A stretch of DNA of 64,000 nucleotides from Rhodopseudomonas boonkerdii (GTDB lineage Bacteria; Pseudomonadota; Alphaproteobacteria; Rhizobiales; Xanthobacteraceae). The stretch spans positions 4,154,001-4,218,000 of the forward strand of contig NZ_CP036537.1 of NCBI RefSeq assembly GCF_021184025.1, given 5' to 3'. Below are positions 27,814 through 36,509 of the stretch, one piece after another (the stretch's first letter is position 1; every line of letters begins with the position of its first letter). The position numbers were made by a program, and so were the translations under genes. Below the pieces are notes generated by a model. That model made no database searches and was not told where the DNA came from. It saw only the letters and a program-made list of their open reading frames with translations.

Positions 27814-28944
27814 ATGCATCGAACCGGGGACGCACGCTTGCAGGACATCAAAACGGAGACACGGCATCTGGACGGGCTGCGGATCGTTGCGGCCAGCGCC
27901 GTCGTGATCCTGCATTATTCGGACTATGTGAAAGATCAGCCAGTCGGTCATTTCCTGGTCGATCACACCTGGCATTTCAATCTGTTCGTCGATCTGTTCT
28001 TCGTCATCTCCGGTTATGTAATTGCAAGCCAGTACCTCACCAAGGTGGCATCTCCTGCCGCTGTCGGCCGCTTCCTGTGGCGGCGTTTCGCCCGTATCTA
28101 TCCACTGCACCTCGCCACGCTCGCCTTCTATGTCGCGATCGCACTAGCACTGCATTTCGGCATCGCGCGCGGCGAGAATCCTGCGCGCTATCCCTTTTCG
28201 GACATCCCGGCGCAACTTCTTCTCTTACATGCCATCGATGGCGCAAGGCTGACATTCAACTTTCCGAGCTGGTCGCTCTCGGCTGAGTTCTTCTGCTACG
28301 TGCTATTCCCGCTGATGGCGATCCTGGTAAGCCGGCGGAAGCCTTTTGTTCTGTTGCTGATTGCAGTGCCTTTCATTTCTAATACGCTGTTCACTGTCAT
28401 AGCCGGCACGGAGCCGTGGCCGGACTGGATCAACAAAGGCGGCGCCCTCCGCGCTCTGCCGGCCTTCAATCTCGGCATCGCCTGCTATCTCTATCGCGAT
28501 CGCATCACCGCGCTGCCTGCGCTTCCCGGCTTGCTCAGCGGATCGCTCGTCCTCTTCATCGCAATCGGTGCCTACCTGAACATCTTCGTAGCGCTGCTCA
28601 TAGTCTATGCAATAGCATTGCTCGCCATCCATCACGACTGCATCCGTCAGACCACTCTGTTTTCGAAGCTCGGGTTCGAACGCTGGTCTGATCTCACTTA
28701 CTCGTCTTACATGCTACATATTCCGGTCGCGACCCTCGTGCTGACCTTGGCCGCACGCTATCTTACTCCGGTCCTGCCTGGCGGTAAGCTCATCCTGCTG
28801 CCTGTGGCCGTCGTGGTCCTGGCCGCGCTTAGCGTGTTGTCACTGCGCCACTTCGAGACGCCGTTGCGGCGTGCGCTCAACGAGTTCTACGACCGGCAGT
28901 TCCGCACGCGTGGGGCTGCGGCGCCGCTTTCAGGGCAGACCTGA
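27814..28944 (+). CDS. Acyltransferase family 3 membrane protein
   Basis: A 376-residue multi-helix protein. It opens with RHLDGLRIVAASAVVILHYSDY, the conserved acyltransferase-3 first helix with its R-x-x-D-x-L-R-G-like motif, and has WRRFARIYPLHLATL and FNFPSWSLSAEFFCYVLFP, both strong family signatures. It probably O-acetylates a sugar of the polysaccharide. The ATG at 27814 is used; a TTG at 27838 preceded by GGGGA is an alternative, while the upstream part of the frame is out-of-phase glycosyltransferase sequence. Confidence 0.9.
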   Translation: MHRTGDARLQDIKTETRHLDGLRIVAASAVVILHYSDYVKDQPVGHFLVDHTWHFNLFVDLFFVISGYVIASQYLTKVASPAAVGRFLWRRFARIYPLHLATLAFYVAIALALHFGIARGENPARYPFSDIPAQLLLLHAIDGARLTFNFPSWSLSAEFFCYVLFPLMAILVSRRKPFVLLLIAVPFISNTLFTVIAGTEPWPDWINKGGALRALPAFNLGIACYLYRDRITALPALPGLLSGSLVLFIAIGAYLNIFVALLIVYAIALLAIHHDCIRQTTLFSKLGFERWSDLTYSSYMLHIPVATLVLTLAARYLTPVLPGGKLILLPVAVVVLAALSVLSLRHFETPLRRALNEFYDRQFRTRGAAAPLSGQT

Positions 28945-28947
28945 CCG

Positions 28948-30000
28948 ATGACCAGTATTGCACATGCAAACTCGGGAGCCGTGACCCAGCCGGCCTACAC
29001 ATCGGCCGTCACCCGCGACGGCGCGATCGACAGCATGCGCGGCATCGCGATTCTGATGGTGATCGGTATTCATGCCTTGCAACAGCCGCTCGACGCGTCC
29101 TGGAAGATCGCGCTTGATGCCTTGATGCGGCCCTGCGTGCCGATCTTCTTGTTCGCTTCAGGTTATCTCACCGGCCTATCCGGCCGCGTGCCCGTGATGA
29201 AACGGCTCGTTTCCACGGTAATCCCCTATACGATCGCCTTTGTCGCCGCCTATCTCTATATGGCTCTGATGAATCCGGCGATGGATCACCGCATCACCAC
29301 GACGGTCGCCCGCTTCTCGCTGGCTTACGTCTTCGTCTACTATTACGTGTTCGTTTATATCGGTTGCACGCTGATGCTGTGGCTGGTGCTATGGGTCGCC
29401 ACCCGCGTGCCCGAACAAGCGGAACAGCGGCTACAAGTCCTGCTGCTGATGACCATCATCCTCGGTCTCGTCATCGGCAGCTATCTCGATCCCGTTCTGG
29501 CGCGCTTCGGCTTCGGCGACGGCGTGATCGAGGAATTCCGTATGCGCGACATCCCCTTCTGGTTCGCTTTTGCGGCGCTCGGCATGTTGATTGCGCGAGC
29601 GTCAATCCGGGCGGCTCTGCTCGACATGATGCCGACCCTCGGCGTGGTCACGATCCTCGCTTATGCGATCTATACGGCGGTGCGCATGGCCGTGATCGGT
29701 GACGCAGCCGCCTATGATTCAACGGCTTTCTTCGGTTATGCCGCGGCCCTCAGCACGCTTATGCTCGCCTCACGCATCGACGTTCCTCTTCTCGCCACAC
29801 TGGGCGCAAGCAGCTACTTCGTTTATCTTTGGCATATCTTCGTGATCATGGCGCTACGCGATCTGGGCGGGTTCCGCGCACTCGGGAGCGTCGCCGCGAC
29901 ATTGCTCATGTATATCATCGCCCTCGTTGTCACCGGAGCTGCGCTGCTGGCCTTGCGCCAGTGGGCACCGCCGCGCCTGCTGCGCTATCTCGGGGCGTAA
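28948..30000 (+). CDS. Second acyltransferase family 3 membrane protein
   Basis: A 350-residue protein with about ten membrane helices. It opens with RDGAIDSMRGIAILMVIGIHALQQ, with PCVPIFLFASGYLTG next, as in acyltransferase-3 proteins of the OafA/WecH sort. Near the end comes LGASSYFVYLWHIFVIMALRDL. It starts three bases after the first acyltransferase and ends three before the flippase. Two acyltransferases suggest two different acyl decorations on the polymer, or acetyl and succinyl groups; which is unknown. Confidence 0.85.
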   Translation: MTSIAHANSGAVTQPAYTSAVTRDGAIDSMRGIAILMVIGIHALQQPLDASWKIALDALMRPCVPIFLFASGYLTGLSGRVPVMKRLVSTVIPYTIAFVAAYLYMALMNPAMDHRITTTVARFSLAYVFVYYYVFVYIGCTLMLWLVLWVATRVPEQAEQRLQVLLLMTIILGLVIGSYLDPVLARFGFGDGVIEEFRMRDIPFWFAFAALGMLIARASIRAALLDMMPTLGVVTILAYAIYTAVRMAVIGDAAAYDSTAFFGYAAALSTLMLASRIDVPLLATLGASSYFVYLWHIFVIMALRDLGGFRALGSVAATLLMYIIALVVTGAALLALRQWAPPRLLRYLGA

Positions 30001-30003
30001 CAC

Positions 30004-31437
30004 ATGCTGCTGAAACGCACTATTCTCTATCTTCCTGCTCAGATCGTCGGCCCGCTATTCCAGCTGGTCGCAATGATCGTGTGGACCCATGTGGTCAACG
30101 AGCACACGTTGGGTGTGATCACGCTGATCACCGCAACGCATGAGCTATTGCAGATCGGCTTTCTGGCCTGGTGGTCGCAATATGCATTGCGATTCTTCGG
30201 ACGTTATCAGGATAATGACGGGGCCGAACGATTCTATCGCACCGAGAATGTCGTCATCCTGCTCTCGTTGGTGCTGCAGAGCATCGCCGTGATCGTCGTG
30301 CTCTACATGGTGATCGCCGCCGACACCAGTCCGATGCTGCTTTGCGCTACCGTGGCCTATGTGATCAGCCGCTCACTCAACCTCTATATCGCCGAGCGTG
30401 CGCGCGTGCGCCATCAGATCGGCGTCTATTCGATCCAGCAGATCGTCGGCCCGGCCGCTGGTTTCCTGCTCGGCCTGCTGCTGATCAAACTGATCAGCCC
30501 GGCGCCCGAATGGCCCCTGCTCGGTTATGCCGCCGCTCAATTGTTCGCCGCGCTGATCGTTTTGCCCAGGATAGGCTACAGCCGCCGCTTTTGGCCGATC
30601 GACCGTGAGATCATCCGCCATGCCCTGAACTATGGCATTCCCCTGATTTTCGGCGGCGCGCTTGGCTGGGTCGGTCTGAACGCGTCACGTTTCGTCATCA
30701 ATGACATGCTTGGTGTCGCTGCCGCCGGCCTGTTCGCGGTTGGCTATGGTCTTGGCCAGCGCGCCGCCGCCGTCGCCGCCATGCTGGTGACCGCCGCCGC
30801 TTTCCCGCTCGCCGTCAGAAGCATGGAGCAGAACGGCAGCCGCGCCGCGATGCGTCAGCTTTCGGACAATGGCGCCTTGCTGCTCGGCATTCTCGCTCCC
30901 AGCATCGCCGGCATCTTCCTGCTGCGCGCCGAGATCGTGCATCTTCTCATTGCCGCACCGTTTCAGGCCGTGACGCTGGCGGTGCTTCCGCTCTCGGCGC
31001 TGGCGGGGTCGATCCGCAATATCCGCGCCCATTTCGGCGATCAGGTCTTCCTACTTCACAGCAAGACACGCCTGATGGTCGTGGTCTCCGCCATTGATGC
31101 GACCGTGACCATCGTCGCCAGCCTGATCTGCATTCATCTGTGGGGACTGGTGGGCGCAGCCGCCGCGACGGTGATCTCGGCAGTCGCCGCCGCATTGGTC
31201 AGCTTCGCACTCGGCTTCACGCGCTTCGGCCTCACGCTCCCCTGGACTCATCTTGCCCGCATCGCCACCGCAACCTTTGCCATGGCGACGCTGCTCACGC
31301 GGCTACCCGAGGCGACATCATATGCAGCGCTCGCCGCCCATATTGCCACCGGTGCTGCACTCTATGTCGCTGTTCTCGCGATCCTGTATGGGCCGACGCT
31401 GCTGCGGATGGTCAAGCGTCAGCCCCGCTTTTCCTGA
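30004..31437 (+). CDS. Polysaccharide repeat-unit flippase (Wzx-like, MATE/MOP superfamily)
   Basis: A 477-residue protein with about twelve to fourteen membrane helices and the Polysacc_synt layout: LYLPAQIVGPLFQLVAMIVWTHVV at the start, LNYGIPLIFGGALGWVGLNASRFVI mid-protein, and a C-terminal run of hydrophobic helices. It moves the lipid-linked repeat unit across the inner membrane for polymerisation. Only two bases separate its stop from the stop of the convergent glycanase gene, so transcripts from both strands may meet here. Confidence 0.9.
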   Translation: MLLKRTILYLPAQIVGPLFQLVAMIVWTHVVNEHTLGVITLITATHELLQIGFLAWWSQYALRFFGRYQDNDGAERFYRTENVVILLSLVLQSIAVIVVLYMVIAADTSPMLLCATVAYVISRSLNLYIAERARVRHQIGVYSIQQIVGPAAGFLLGLLLIKLISPAPEWPLLGYAAAQLFAALIVLPRIGYSRRFWPIDREIIRHALNYGIPLIFGGALGWVGLNASRFVINDMLGVAAAGLFAVGYGLGQRAAAVAAMLVTAAAFPLAVRSMEQNGSRAAMRQLSDNGALLLGILAPSIAGIFLLRAEIVHLLIAAPFQAVTLAVLPLSALAGSIRNIRAHFGDQVFLLHSKTRLMVVVSAIDATVTIVASLICIHLWGLVGAAAATVISAVAAALVSFALGFTRFGLTLPWTHLARIATATFAMATLLTRLPEATSYAALAAHIATGAALYVAVLAILYGPTLLRMVKRQPRFS

Positions 31438-31439
31438 AC

Positions 31440-32549
31440 TCAGCCGCGCTTGGAGTTCTCGAAGGCGCGGGCCATAGCAAACCATAACGGCTTTCTCTGC
31501 ATGTTCTCGTCATAGGGCAGAGGCCGCGGCAGACGCTGGGTCAGCGGATCCTTCTGCAGCGCGATCCCCTTGTAGAACGAGTAATGATCCGACAGTTGCC
31601 ACGTGATGACTGCCTTCACCGCGGGAACCTGCAAGACGGTATTGAGGAATTTCTCGCCGGTCTCGGCGATTGCCTTGTCCCGCGCAGCGACATCGTCGGG
31701 AAACGTGTCATCGCGCACATCGAACTCGGTGATGTAGATATCCACCTTCCGCTCCGCGAGCGCGTGCACGAATTCGAGGAAACGTTGTGGGTCGTGCGGA
31801 TAGCGCGGCTGGAGATGGCCCTGGAGGCCGATCGCGTGCAACCGGACGCCTGCATGCTGCAACTCATCAACGAGACGGAGCATACCTGCGCGCGACGTGT
31901 GGCCGACATCGTCGTCTCGCTCGGTCTGCGCCTCATTGAGCACGAATTTCGTGGTCTTGTCGACCTGCCCGGCGCGCTCAAAGGCGCGGCGAATATAATC
32001 GGTCCCGAACGCATCGTACCACGGCCCGAGCCGGTAGCCCCCCGGCGCCTTGTGACCCGGCCAGAACGGCTCATTGACGATATCCCAGGAATGCAGCTTG
32101 CCTGCGTAACGCCCAACCACCTGGTCGATATAACTATCGAAGAATTTTCTACGTTCGTCGACGCTCATGGCCTTTATCCACTGCGGCACCCAGTCGTTCC
32201 AGATCAGACAGTGGCCCCTCATGGGAATTTTGTTGGCTGTACAAAACTGTAGCAAACGATCGCCGGCTTCGAAGCGCAACGCGCCCGCCTGTGGCGCAAC
32301 AGTGCCCATCTTCAGTGCAACATCGGTCGTGATGATTCTGGTCTGACTCATGTAAAGTTCGCGATAGCCGACGTCTTTATCAATGACCGGCCCCGCAGCA
32401 GCACCGAACGTCAATCCATTTTTCGCCGCAATCGCCCCGAGGCTTCCGACCTGGCTCTGCGTTTGAGGAGCAGCGATCGCATCGCGATGCATAGCGACCG
32501 TCGCGCCGGCAAGAATCGCGAGCGACTTTCTCCTTGAGCATTCAAACAT
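31440..32549 (-). CDS. GH10 family glycosidase (endo-1,4-beta-xylanase-like), exported
   Basis: A 369-residue enzyme. The N-terminus has a Tat-like motif (SRRKSLAILAGATVA). GH10 signatures are GHCLIWNDWVPQW, acid/base Glu in HSWDIVNEPFWPG (about residue 160) and nucleophile Glu in VDIYITEFDVRD (about 275), plus a final ITWQLSDHYSFY. The ATG at 32549 is chosen because GGAGAG lies just before it. GH10 enzymes cut beta-1,4-xylan and related glucans. Placement antisense inside the polysaccharide locus suggests it trims or releases the organism's own polymer, as seen for glycanases in other EPS clusters; use on plant xylan is the alternative. Confidence 0.9.
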   Translation of the reverse strand: MFECSRRKSLAILAGATVAMHRDAIAAPQTQSQVGSLGAIAAKNGLTFGAAAGPVIDKDVGYRELYMSQTRIITTDVALKMGTVAPQAGALRFEAGDRLLQFCTANKIPMRGHCLIWNDWVPQWIKAMSVDERRKFFDSYIDQVVGRYAGKLHSWDIVNEPFWPGHKAPGGYRLGPWYDAFGTDYIRRAFERAGQVDKTTKFVLNEAQTERDDDVGHTSRAGMLRLVDELQHAGVRLHAIGLQGHLQPRYPHDPQRFLEFVHALAERKVDIYITEFDVRDDTFPDDVAARDKAIAETGEKFLNTVLQVPAVKAVITWQLSDHYSFYKGIALQKDPLTQRLPRPLPYDENMQRKPLWFAMARAFENSKRG

Positions 32550-32759
32550 ATTCACTCTCCATCGATTCCAAACGATGTCGCGCGCGTTCCGATATCACAC
32601 GACCACATCGCCATCGTTGCGTCGCAATAGTTCGTTTTGATGTCCGTCACGTCGAGGAGAGTGTCTTTCGACTCTGTGTGCAGGCGCTGCTTCATCGATG
32701 AGCAGGTAGTGTGTGCATGCAAGCGTAACTCGACTACATCGTCATCAGGGGACACTGAC
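32550..32759. promoter_or_regulatory. Divergent control region between glycanase and GT26 genes
   Basis: This 210-base gap must hold promoters for the minus-strand GH10 gene and the plus-strand glycosyltransferase series. An odd-centred palindrome TTGCG-T-CGCAA lies at 32617-32627. No other element is clear. Confidence 0.4.
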
Positions 32760-33605
32760 ATGGTCGACACACAGCCTACGCTAAAGGCCGATACTGCTAG
32801 AATGCAGACCTCCGAAAATCTCACCGTCGATGGTGTGACCGTCAATGTGTCGTCGCTGTCGGAGGCGATCACATCGATCGTCGATGCCGCCGAACAGGGT
32901 GAGAACTTCAGCGTCTGCACATTGAACCTCGATCATGTCGTTCAACTGCAGAAGAAACCCGATTTCCGCGCCGCTTATCGCCGCGCGCGTTTTGTGACCG
33001 CCGATGGCTTTCCGATCGTCGTTCTGAGCCGTCTGCTCGGAGTTCCCATCTCTCGCACGACCGGCGCCGATCTCGTGGAGCCGCTATGCGCCGCCGCGAG
33101 CCAGAAGGGTTTGCCGATCTTCCTGTTCGGTTCCGATACGCCCACACTGGAGAAATCCGCAACGGAGTTGAAGCGTCGCTATCCCGGGCTCGAAGTCGCG
33201 GGCTTTTTTGCCCCGGGCCGCAACTTCAGCGCTTATTCTGCCGAAGCCGACGAAGCGATCGAACGTATTCGCATGTCCGGCGCGAAGCTTTGCTTCCTCG
33301 CGCTCGGCGCTCCCAAACAGGAAGTTTTTGCCTCCCGTTGCCTCGACGAATTGAATGGCACCGGCTTCCTGTGCATCGGCGCATCGCTCGATTTCATCGC
33401 CGGCACCCAAGTCCGCGCACCGATGTTCGCCCAGAGGACCGGGCTTGAATGGGCTTGGCGGATGATCAACGATCCCGGTCGGCTGGCTCCGCGCTATGCG
33501 CGCTGCGCCGCTGCAGTACCGCGCCTGCTGGCGGGCACACTGCCTCAAATCCTCTCAGCCCGTACCCGCTTCCTCACTACGTCTCGCACAAGGAAAGCCG
33601 CATGA
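32760..33605 (+). CDS. WecB/TagA/CpsF family glycosyltransferase (GT26)
   Basis: A 281-residue enzyme. Family motifs are ICTLNLDHVVQLQ-like N-terminal strand (SVCTLNLDHVVQL), FVTADGFPIVVLSRLLG, TGADLVEPL (the catalytic Asp region of GT26) and LALGAPKQEVFASR. The ATG at 32760 has AGGGGA ahead; the frame is open further upstream but without coding character. GT26 enzymes add ManNAc, ManNAcA, glucose or similar sugars from UDP donors to lipid-linked intermediates. Its stop overlaps the next start by four bases. Confidence 0.92.
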   Translation: MVDTQPTLKADTARMQTSENLTVDGVTVNVSSLSEAITSIVDAAEQGENFSVCTLNLDHVVQLQKKPDFRAAYRRARFVTADGFPIVVLSRLLGVPISRTTGADLVEPLCAAASQKGLPIFLFGSDTPTLEKSATELKRRYPGLEVAGFFAPGRNFSAYSAEADEAIERIRMSGAKLCFLALGAPKQEVFASRCLDELNGTGFLCIGASLDFIAGTQVRAPMFAQRTGLEWAWRMINDPGRLAPRYARCAAAVPRLLAGTLPQILSARTRFLTTSRTRKAA

Positions 33606-34888
33606 CGTCCACGCTGACCCTAGGCCTGCGCGCCCGCAATGCTGCTCCCACCAGGCGTCGTTATCAGATTTGCCTGATCCACCCGTTCGATCCACGCGGG
33701 GAGAAGGTCGGCGGCCTCGAGACCTATATCCGCGACTTCATCACATTTCATCCGGCGGATACCGACCTCCTTTTCGTCGGTGTAGATTCCATCGGGGATC
33801 TCAAGCTCGGTGAGATACGTCGCCTCACCTTCCGCGGCCGCGATTTCGATTTTCTGCCGATTCTGCGCTACACCGACCAGCAGGCGCGCGAAGCCGCGAA
33901 GACGATTCGCTCCTCGTTGACGGGACAATTTTTTACTGCCCTGCTGCGCTATTTCATTCCGGTGTCACGGTTGATCCGCCAGCGTGGCTGCACGGTCGAT
34001 CTGCGTCGCGTCGAATTCTCCTGGTTGCCGACACTGCTGCGGCGCCCCTATGTGCAGATGCTGCACGGCGAGGGTGCACCCAAATTGCAGATGGATTCGT
34101 TGCTGAAGAAGTATTCCTTCGTGCACAATCTCGGCGAACGCTTCGCCGTCTCCACCAGCGCGCATTTTCTTTGCGTCAATCCGTTCATTACCGAACGGCT
34201 GAAAAACTCGTACCCGACGCAGAAGGACAAGATCGATACACTTTGGACCTGGGTGAACACCGATATCTTCAAGCCACAGCCCTTCCCCGCCAGCACCGAT
34301 CCGTTCCGCGTGATCTTTGCCGGGCGTCTCGATGAATTCAAGGATCCGCCGCTCATGTTCCGCACCATCGCGCGCCTGCGCGAGAAATTGCAGGAAAAAC
34401 ACAACGGCAAGCTCGAATTCCACTATATCGGCACGAGCGATCCACATCGCTTCCCGGAGTTCGCCGCCATCGAGGACATCACTGTGCGTCACGGTTTCAA
34501 GGATGCACTCGGCATGGCTTCAACATTGGCCAGCGCGCATGCGGGCATCCTGACATCCGAGTTCGAAGGCATGCCGCGTTGCGTGCTCGAAACGCTTGCT
34601 GTCGGGCGCCCCACCGTCGCCGTTCATCTGCCGCAACTGGAATCCGTAATTCATGACGGAAAAAGCGGCTATCTGATCCCCCGCGGTCGCTCCCGCGACG
34701 AGATGGTGGAAGCGCTGACCAATCGTTTCGTCGATATTCGCGACGCCATCGATGCCGGCTCGCTCGATCCGCTGGATGTGGCCGGTGCCATCGCGAACTT
34801 CACGCCAGCAACACAGCTGGCACGTGTCTACACGTATCATCAGAGAATCCAGGATGCCCGTGGGCTGACACCATCGCCAGCGCACTGA
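33602..34888 (+). CDS. Glycosyltransferase family 4 protein
   Basis: A 428-residue GT-B glycosyltransferase. After a basic N-terminus come ICLIHPFDPRGEKVGGLETYIRDFI (acceptor domain glycine-rich loop), FCVNPFITERLK-like sequence and VIFAGRLDEFKDPPLMFRTIARL. The donor-binding region is AGILTSEFEGMPRCVLETLAVGRPTVA. It starts inside the GT26 stop (ATGA), so both are translationally coupled, and the next glycosyltransferase follows after 17 bases. It probably adds a later sugar of the repeat unit. Confidence 0.9.
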   Translation: MTSTLTLGLRARNAAPTRRRYQICLIHPFDPRGEKVGGLETYIRDFITFHPADTDLLFVGVDSIGDLKLGEIRRLTFRGRDFDFLPILRYTDQQAREAAKTIRSSLTGQFFTALLRYFIPVSRLIRQRGCTVDLRRVEFSWLPTLLRRPYVQMLHGEGAPKLQMDSLLKKYSFVHNLGERFAVSTSAHFLCVNPFITERLKNSYPTQKDKIDTLWTWVNTDIFKPQPFPASTDPFRVIFAGRLDEFKDPPLMFRTIARLREKLQEKHNGKLEFHYIGTSDPHRFPEFAAIEDITVRHGFKDALGMASTLASAHAGILTSEFEGMPRCVLETLAVGRPTVAVHLPQLESVIHDGKSGYLIPRGRSRDEMVEALTNRFVDIRDAIDAGSLDPLDVAGAIANFTPATQLARVYTYHQRIQDARGLTPSPAH

Positions 34889-34905
34889 AGTTCGGGACGG
34901 TAAGC

Positions 34906-36081
34906 GTGAACATCCTGTTGCTCTCCAGCGAATACGCCCCGATGCGTGGCGGCATCGGCACCTATGCACGGGAGATCGCTGTCGCGGCAACTCAACTCGG
35001 CGCCAGGGTCACAATGGTTGCGCCGAACTATGGCAAGGATACATCGGAGGCCGATCGCGCATCGCCCTTCCCCGTCCACCGCTTCAACGGCGGGCTCCAT
35101 TCGGCGCGCGATCTGCCTGCCAAGGTCCTTCTGACGCGCAGCCACGTCGGCGCTGCGCCTTTCGATGTGGTGCATGCCGCCGACTGGCCGTTCTTCATTC
35201 CCGTCGCGCTCGCTCGTAGCCGGACGCCGGCACGCTTGCTGATGACCGTACACGGCACCGAGATCAACGAAACACAGACAGCCTCCAAGCGCCTTGCGAT
35301 TCGCTTCAGCGGCGCATTCGGTCCACGGACCGAGATCGCCGCCAACAGCCGCTTTACCCGCGATCTGTTTCGCACGAAATTCGATATCGATGAGCGCCGT
35401 ATTCACGCGATCCGTCTCGGCGTGTCGGCTTTCTGGTCCGGCGGCGCTCGCAACGATCGAGCTGCCGTACGCGCCCGCCACGAGATCGGGCCAGATCGCA
35501 TCGTGATGGTCACGGTCGCGCGAATCACGCGCCGCAAGGGCCACCATCTCACCTTGGAGGCATTGGCGCGACTTCCCGCCGAACTGCGTCAGCGCATCAC
35601 CTGGTTGATCGTTGGACCCGAGGGCGAGGCTCAGTATGTGAACGAGCTACGAAGCCTGATCAACACCTCTCAATGCGACGTGCGTCTGCTCGGCGCAATA
35701 TCCGACGAGGAAATCCGGGATCTCTATGGCGCAGCGGATTTCTTCTGCCTGACCGGATTGCCTGAATCCTCCGGCCGTGTCGAAGGCTTCGGTCTGGTCT
35801 ATCTCGAAGCCGGAGCCAGTGGCTTGCCCAGCATTGCCAGCGATATCGGCGGCGTACCTGATGCGGTTCTTGCCGGCGAGTCCGGCCTGCTGGCGCAACC
35901 ACAAGCCGAGATGGTCGCCAGTCTGATTCAGCAGATTGCCGAAAACAGCGATCTGCGTGTCCGCCTCGCCGCTGGCGCCCGCGCACATGCACGCGATCTG
36001 TCATGGGAGCGTTGCGCCGCCGAAACCTATCGCCTGCCCCGCCCGCAAGCCGCATCCCCCCTCGAGGCGCTGTCGGCATGA
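34906..36081 (+). CDS. Glycosyltransferase family 4 protein
   Basis: A 391-residue GT4 enzyme starting at GTG (NILLLSSEYAPMRGGIGTYAREIA). Seen are AADWPFFIPVALARS, LMTVHGTE, VTVARITRRKGHHLTLEALARL, and the donor site FFCLTGLPESSGRVEGFGLVYLEAGASGLPSIA with its E-x7-E. The first part resembles many mannosyl- and glucosyltransferases of exopolysaccharide clusters. Its stop overlaps the following exported-protein gene by four bases. Confidence 0.9.
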   Translation: MNILLLSSEYAPMRGGIGTYAREIAVAATQLGARVTMVAPNYGKDTSEADRASPFPVHRFNGGLHSARDLPAKVLLTRSHVGAAPFDVVHAADWPFFIPVALARSRTPARLLMTVHGTEINETQTASKRLAIRFSGAFGPRTEIAANSRFTRDLFRTKFDIDERRIHAIRLGVSAFWSGGARNDRAAVRARHEIGPDRIVMVTVARITRRKGHHLTLEALARLPAELRQRITWLIVGPEGEAQYVNELRSLINTSQCDVRLLGAISDEEIRDLYGAADFFCLTGLPESSGRVEGFGLVYLEAGASGLPSIASDIGGVPDAVLAGESGLLAQPQAEMVASLIQQIAENSDLRVRLAAGARAHARDLSWERCAAETYRLPRPQAASPLEALSA

Positions 36082-36482
36082 GGACACTCGGTGTTACTCT
36101 CCTTCTGTTGACCATCTCGACAATCGCGCAGGCGAGCAGCTGCAACAAAAGTCGCGAATATCTGCTTGGCGGCCTCGCCGGCGATTTGCAGATGACTCCG
36201 CAGACCTACGACTCGTTGTTCAAGGTGTGCGAGATCACGGCGCTGATGCCTAATGTGCAGGACGCTTTCATCCTGAAGGATGGCGGCATCGGCGTTATTC
36301 CGAAGCAGGACACCATCCCAGCCACTGCCGCCACGCTGTCGCGCTTTTGCGACGCCAATCCCCGCGCCACGCTTCGCTTCATCTCTAAGAAGGATCTGAC
36401 ACTGGCGAAATCGACGTCTCAGATCGTCGGCCTGTCATCGACCGGCATAACGTCCTGCAAGAAGATCAAGGGTCTGATGTAA
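36078..36482 (+). CDS. Hypothetical exported protein at the end of the polysaccharide operon
   Basis: A 134-residue product with a signal peptide (MRTLGVTLLLLTISTIAQA) and a mature part with four cysteines (SSCNKS, KVCEI, RFCDA, TSCKK). The start overlaps the glycosyltransferase stop as ATGA, which supports a real coupled gene. No domain is recognised. It is most likely periplasmic and may assist polymer assembly or processing, judged only from position. Confidence 0.65.
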   Translation: MRTLGVTLLLLTISTIAQASSCNKSREYLLGGLAGDLQMTPQTYDSLFKVCEITALMPNVQDAFILKDGGIGVIPKQDTIPATAATLSRFCDANPRATLRFISKKDLTLAKSTSQIVGLSSTGITSCKKIKGLM

Positions 36483-36488
36483 AAGTCT

Positions 36489-36507
36489 GCAGGTCCCGAC
36501 AACCTGC
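36489..36507. terminator. Possible hairpin between convergent genes
   Basis: GCAGGT-CCCGACA-ACCTGC forms a 6-bp stem in the 27-base gap between two convergent stops. There is no T tract on either side, so termination would be weak or Rho-assisted. Confidence 0.3.
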
Positions 36508-36509
36508 TA

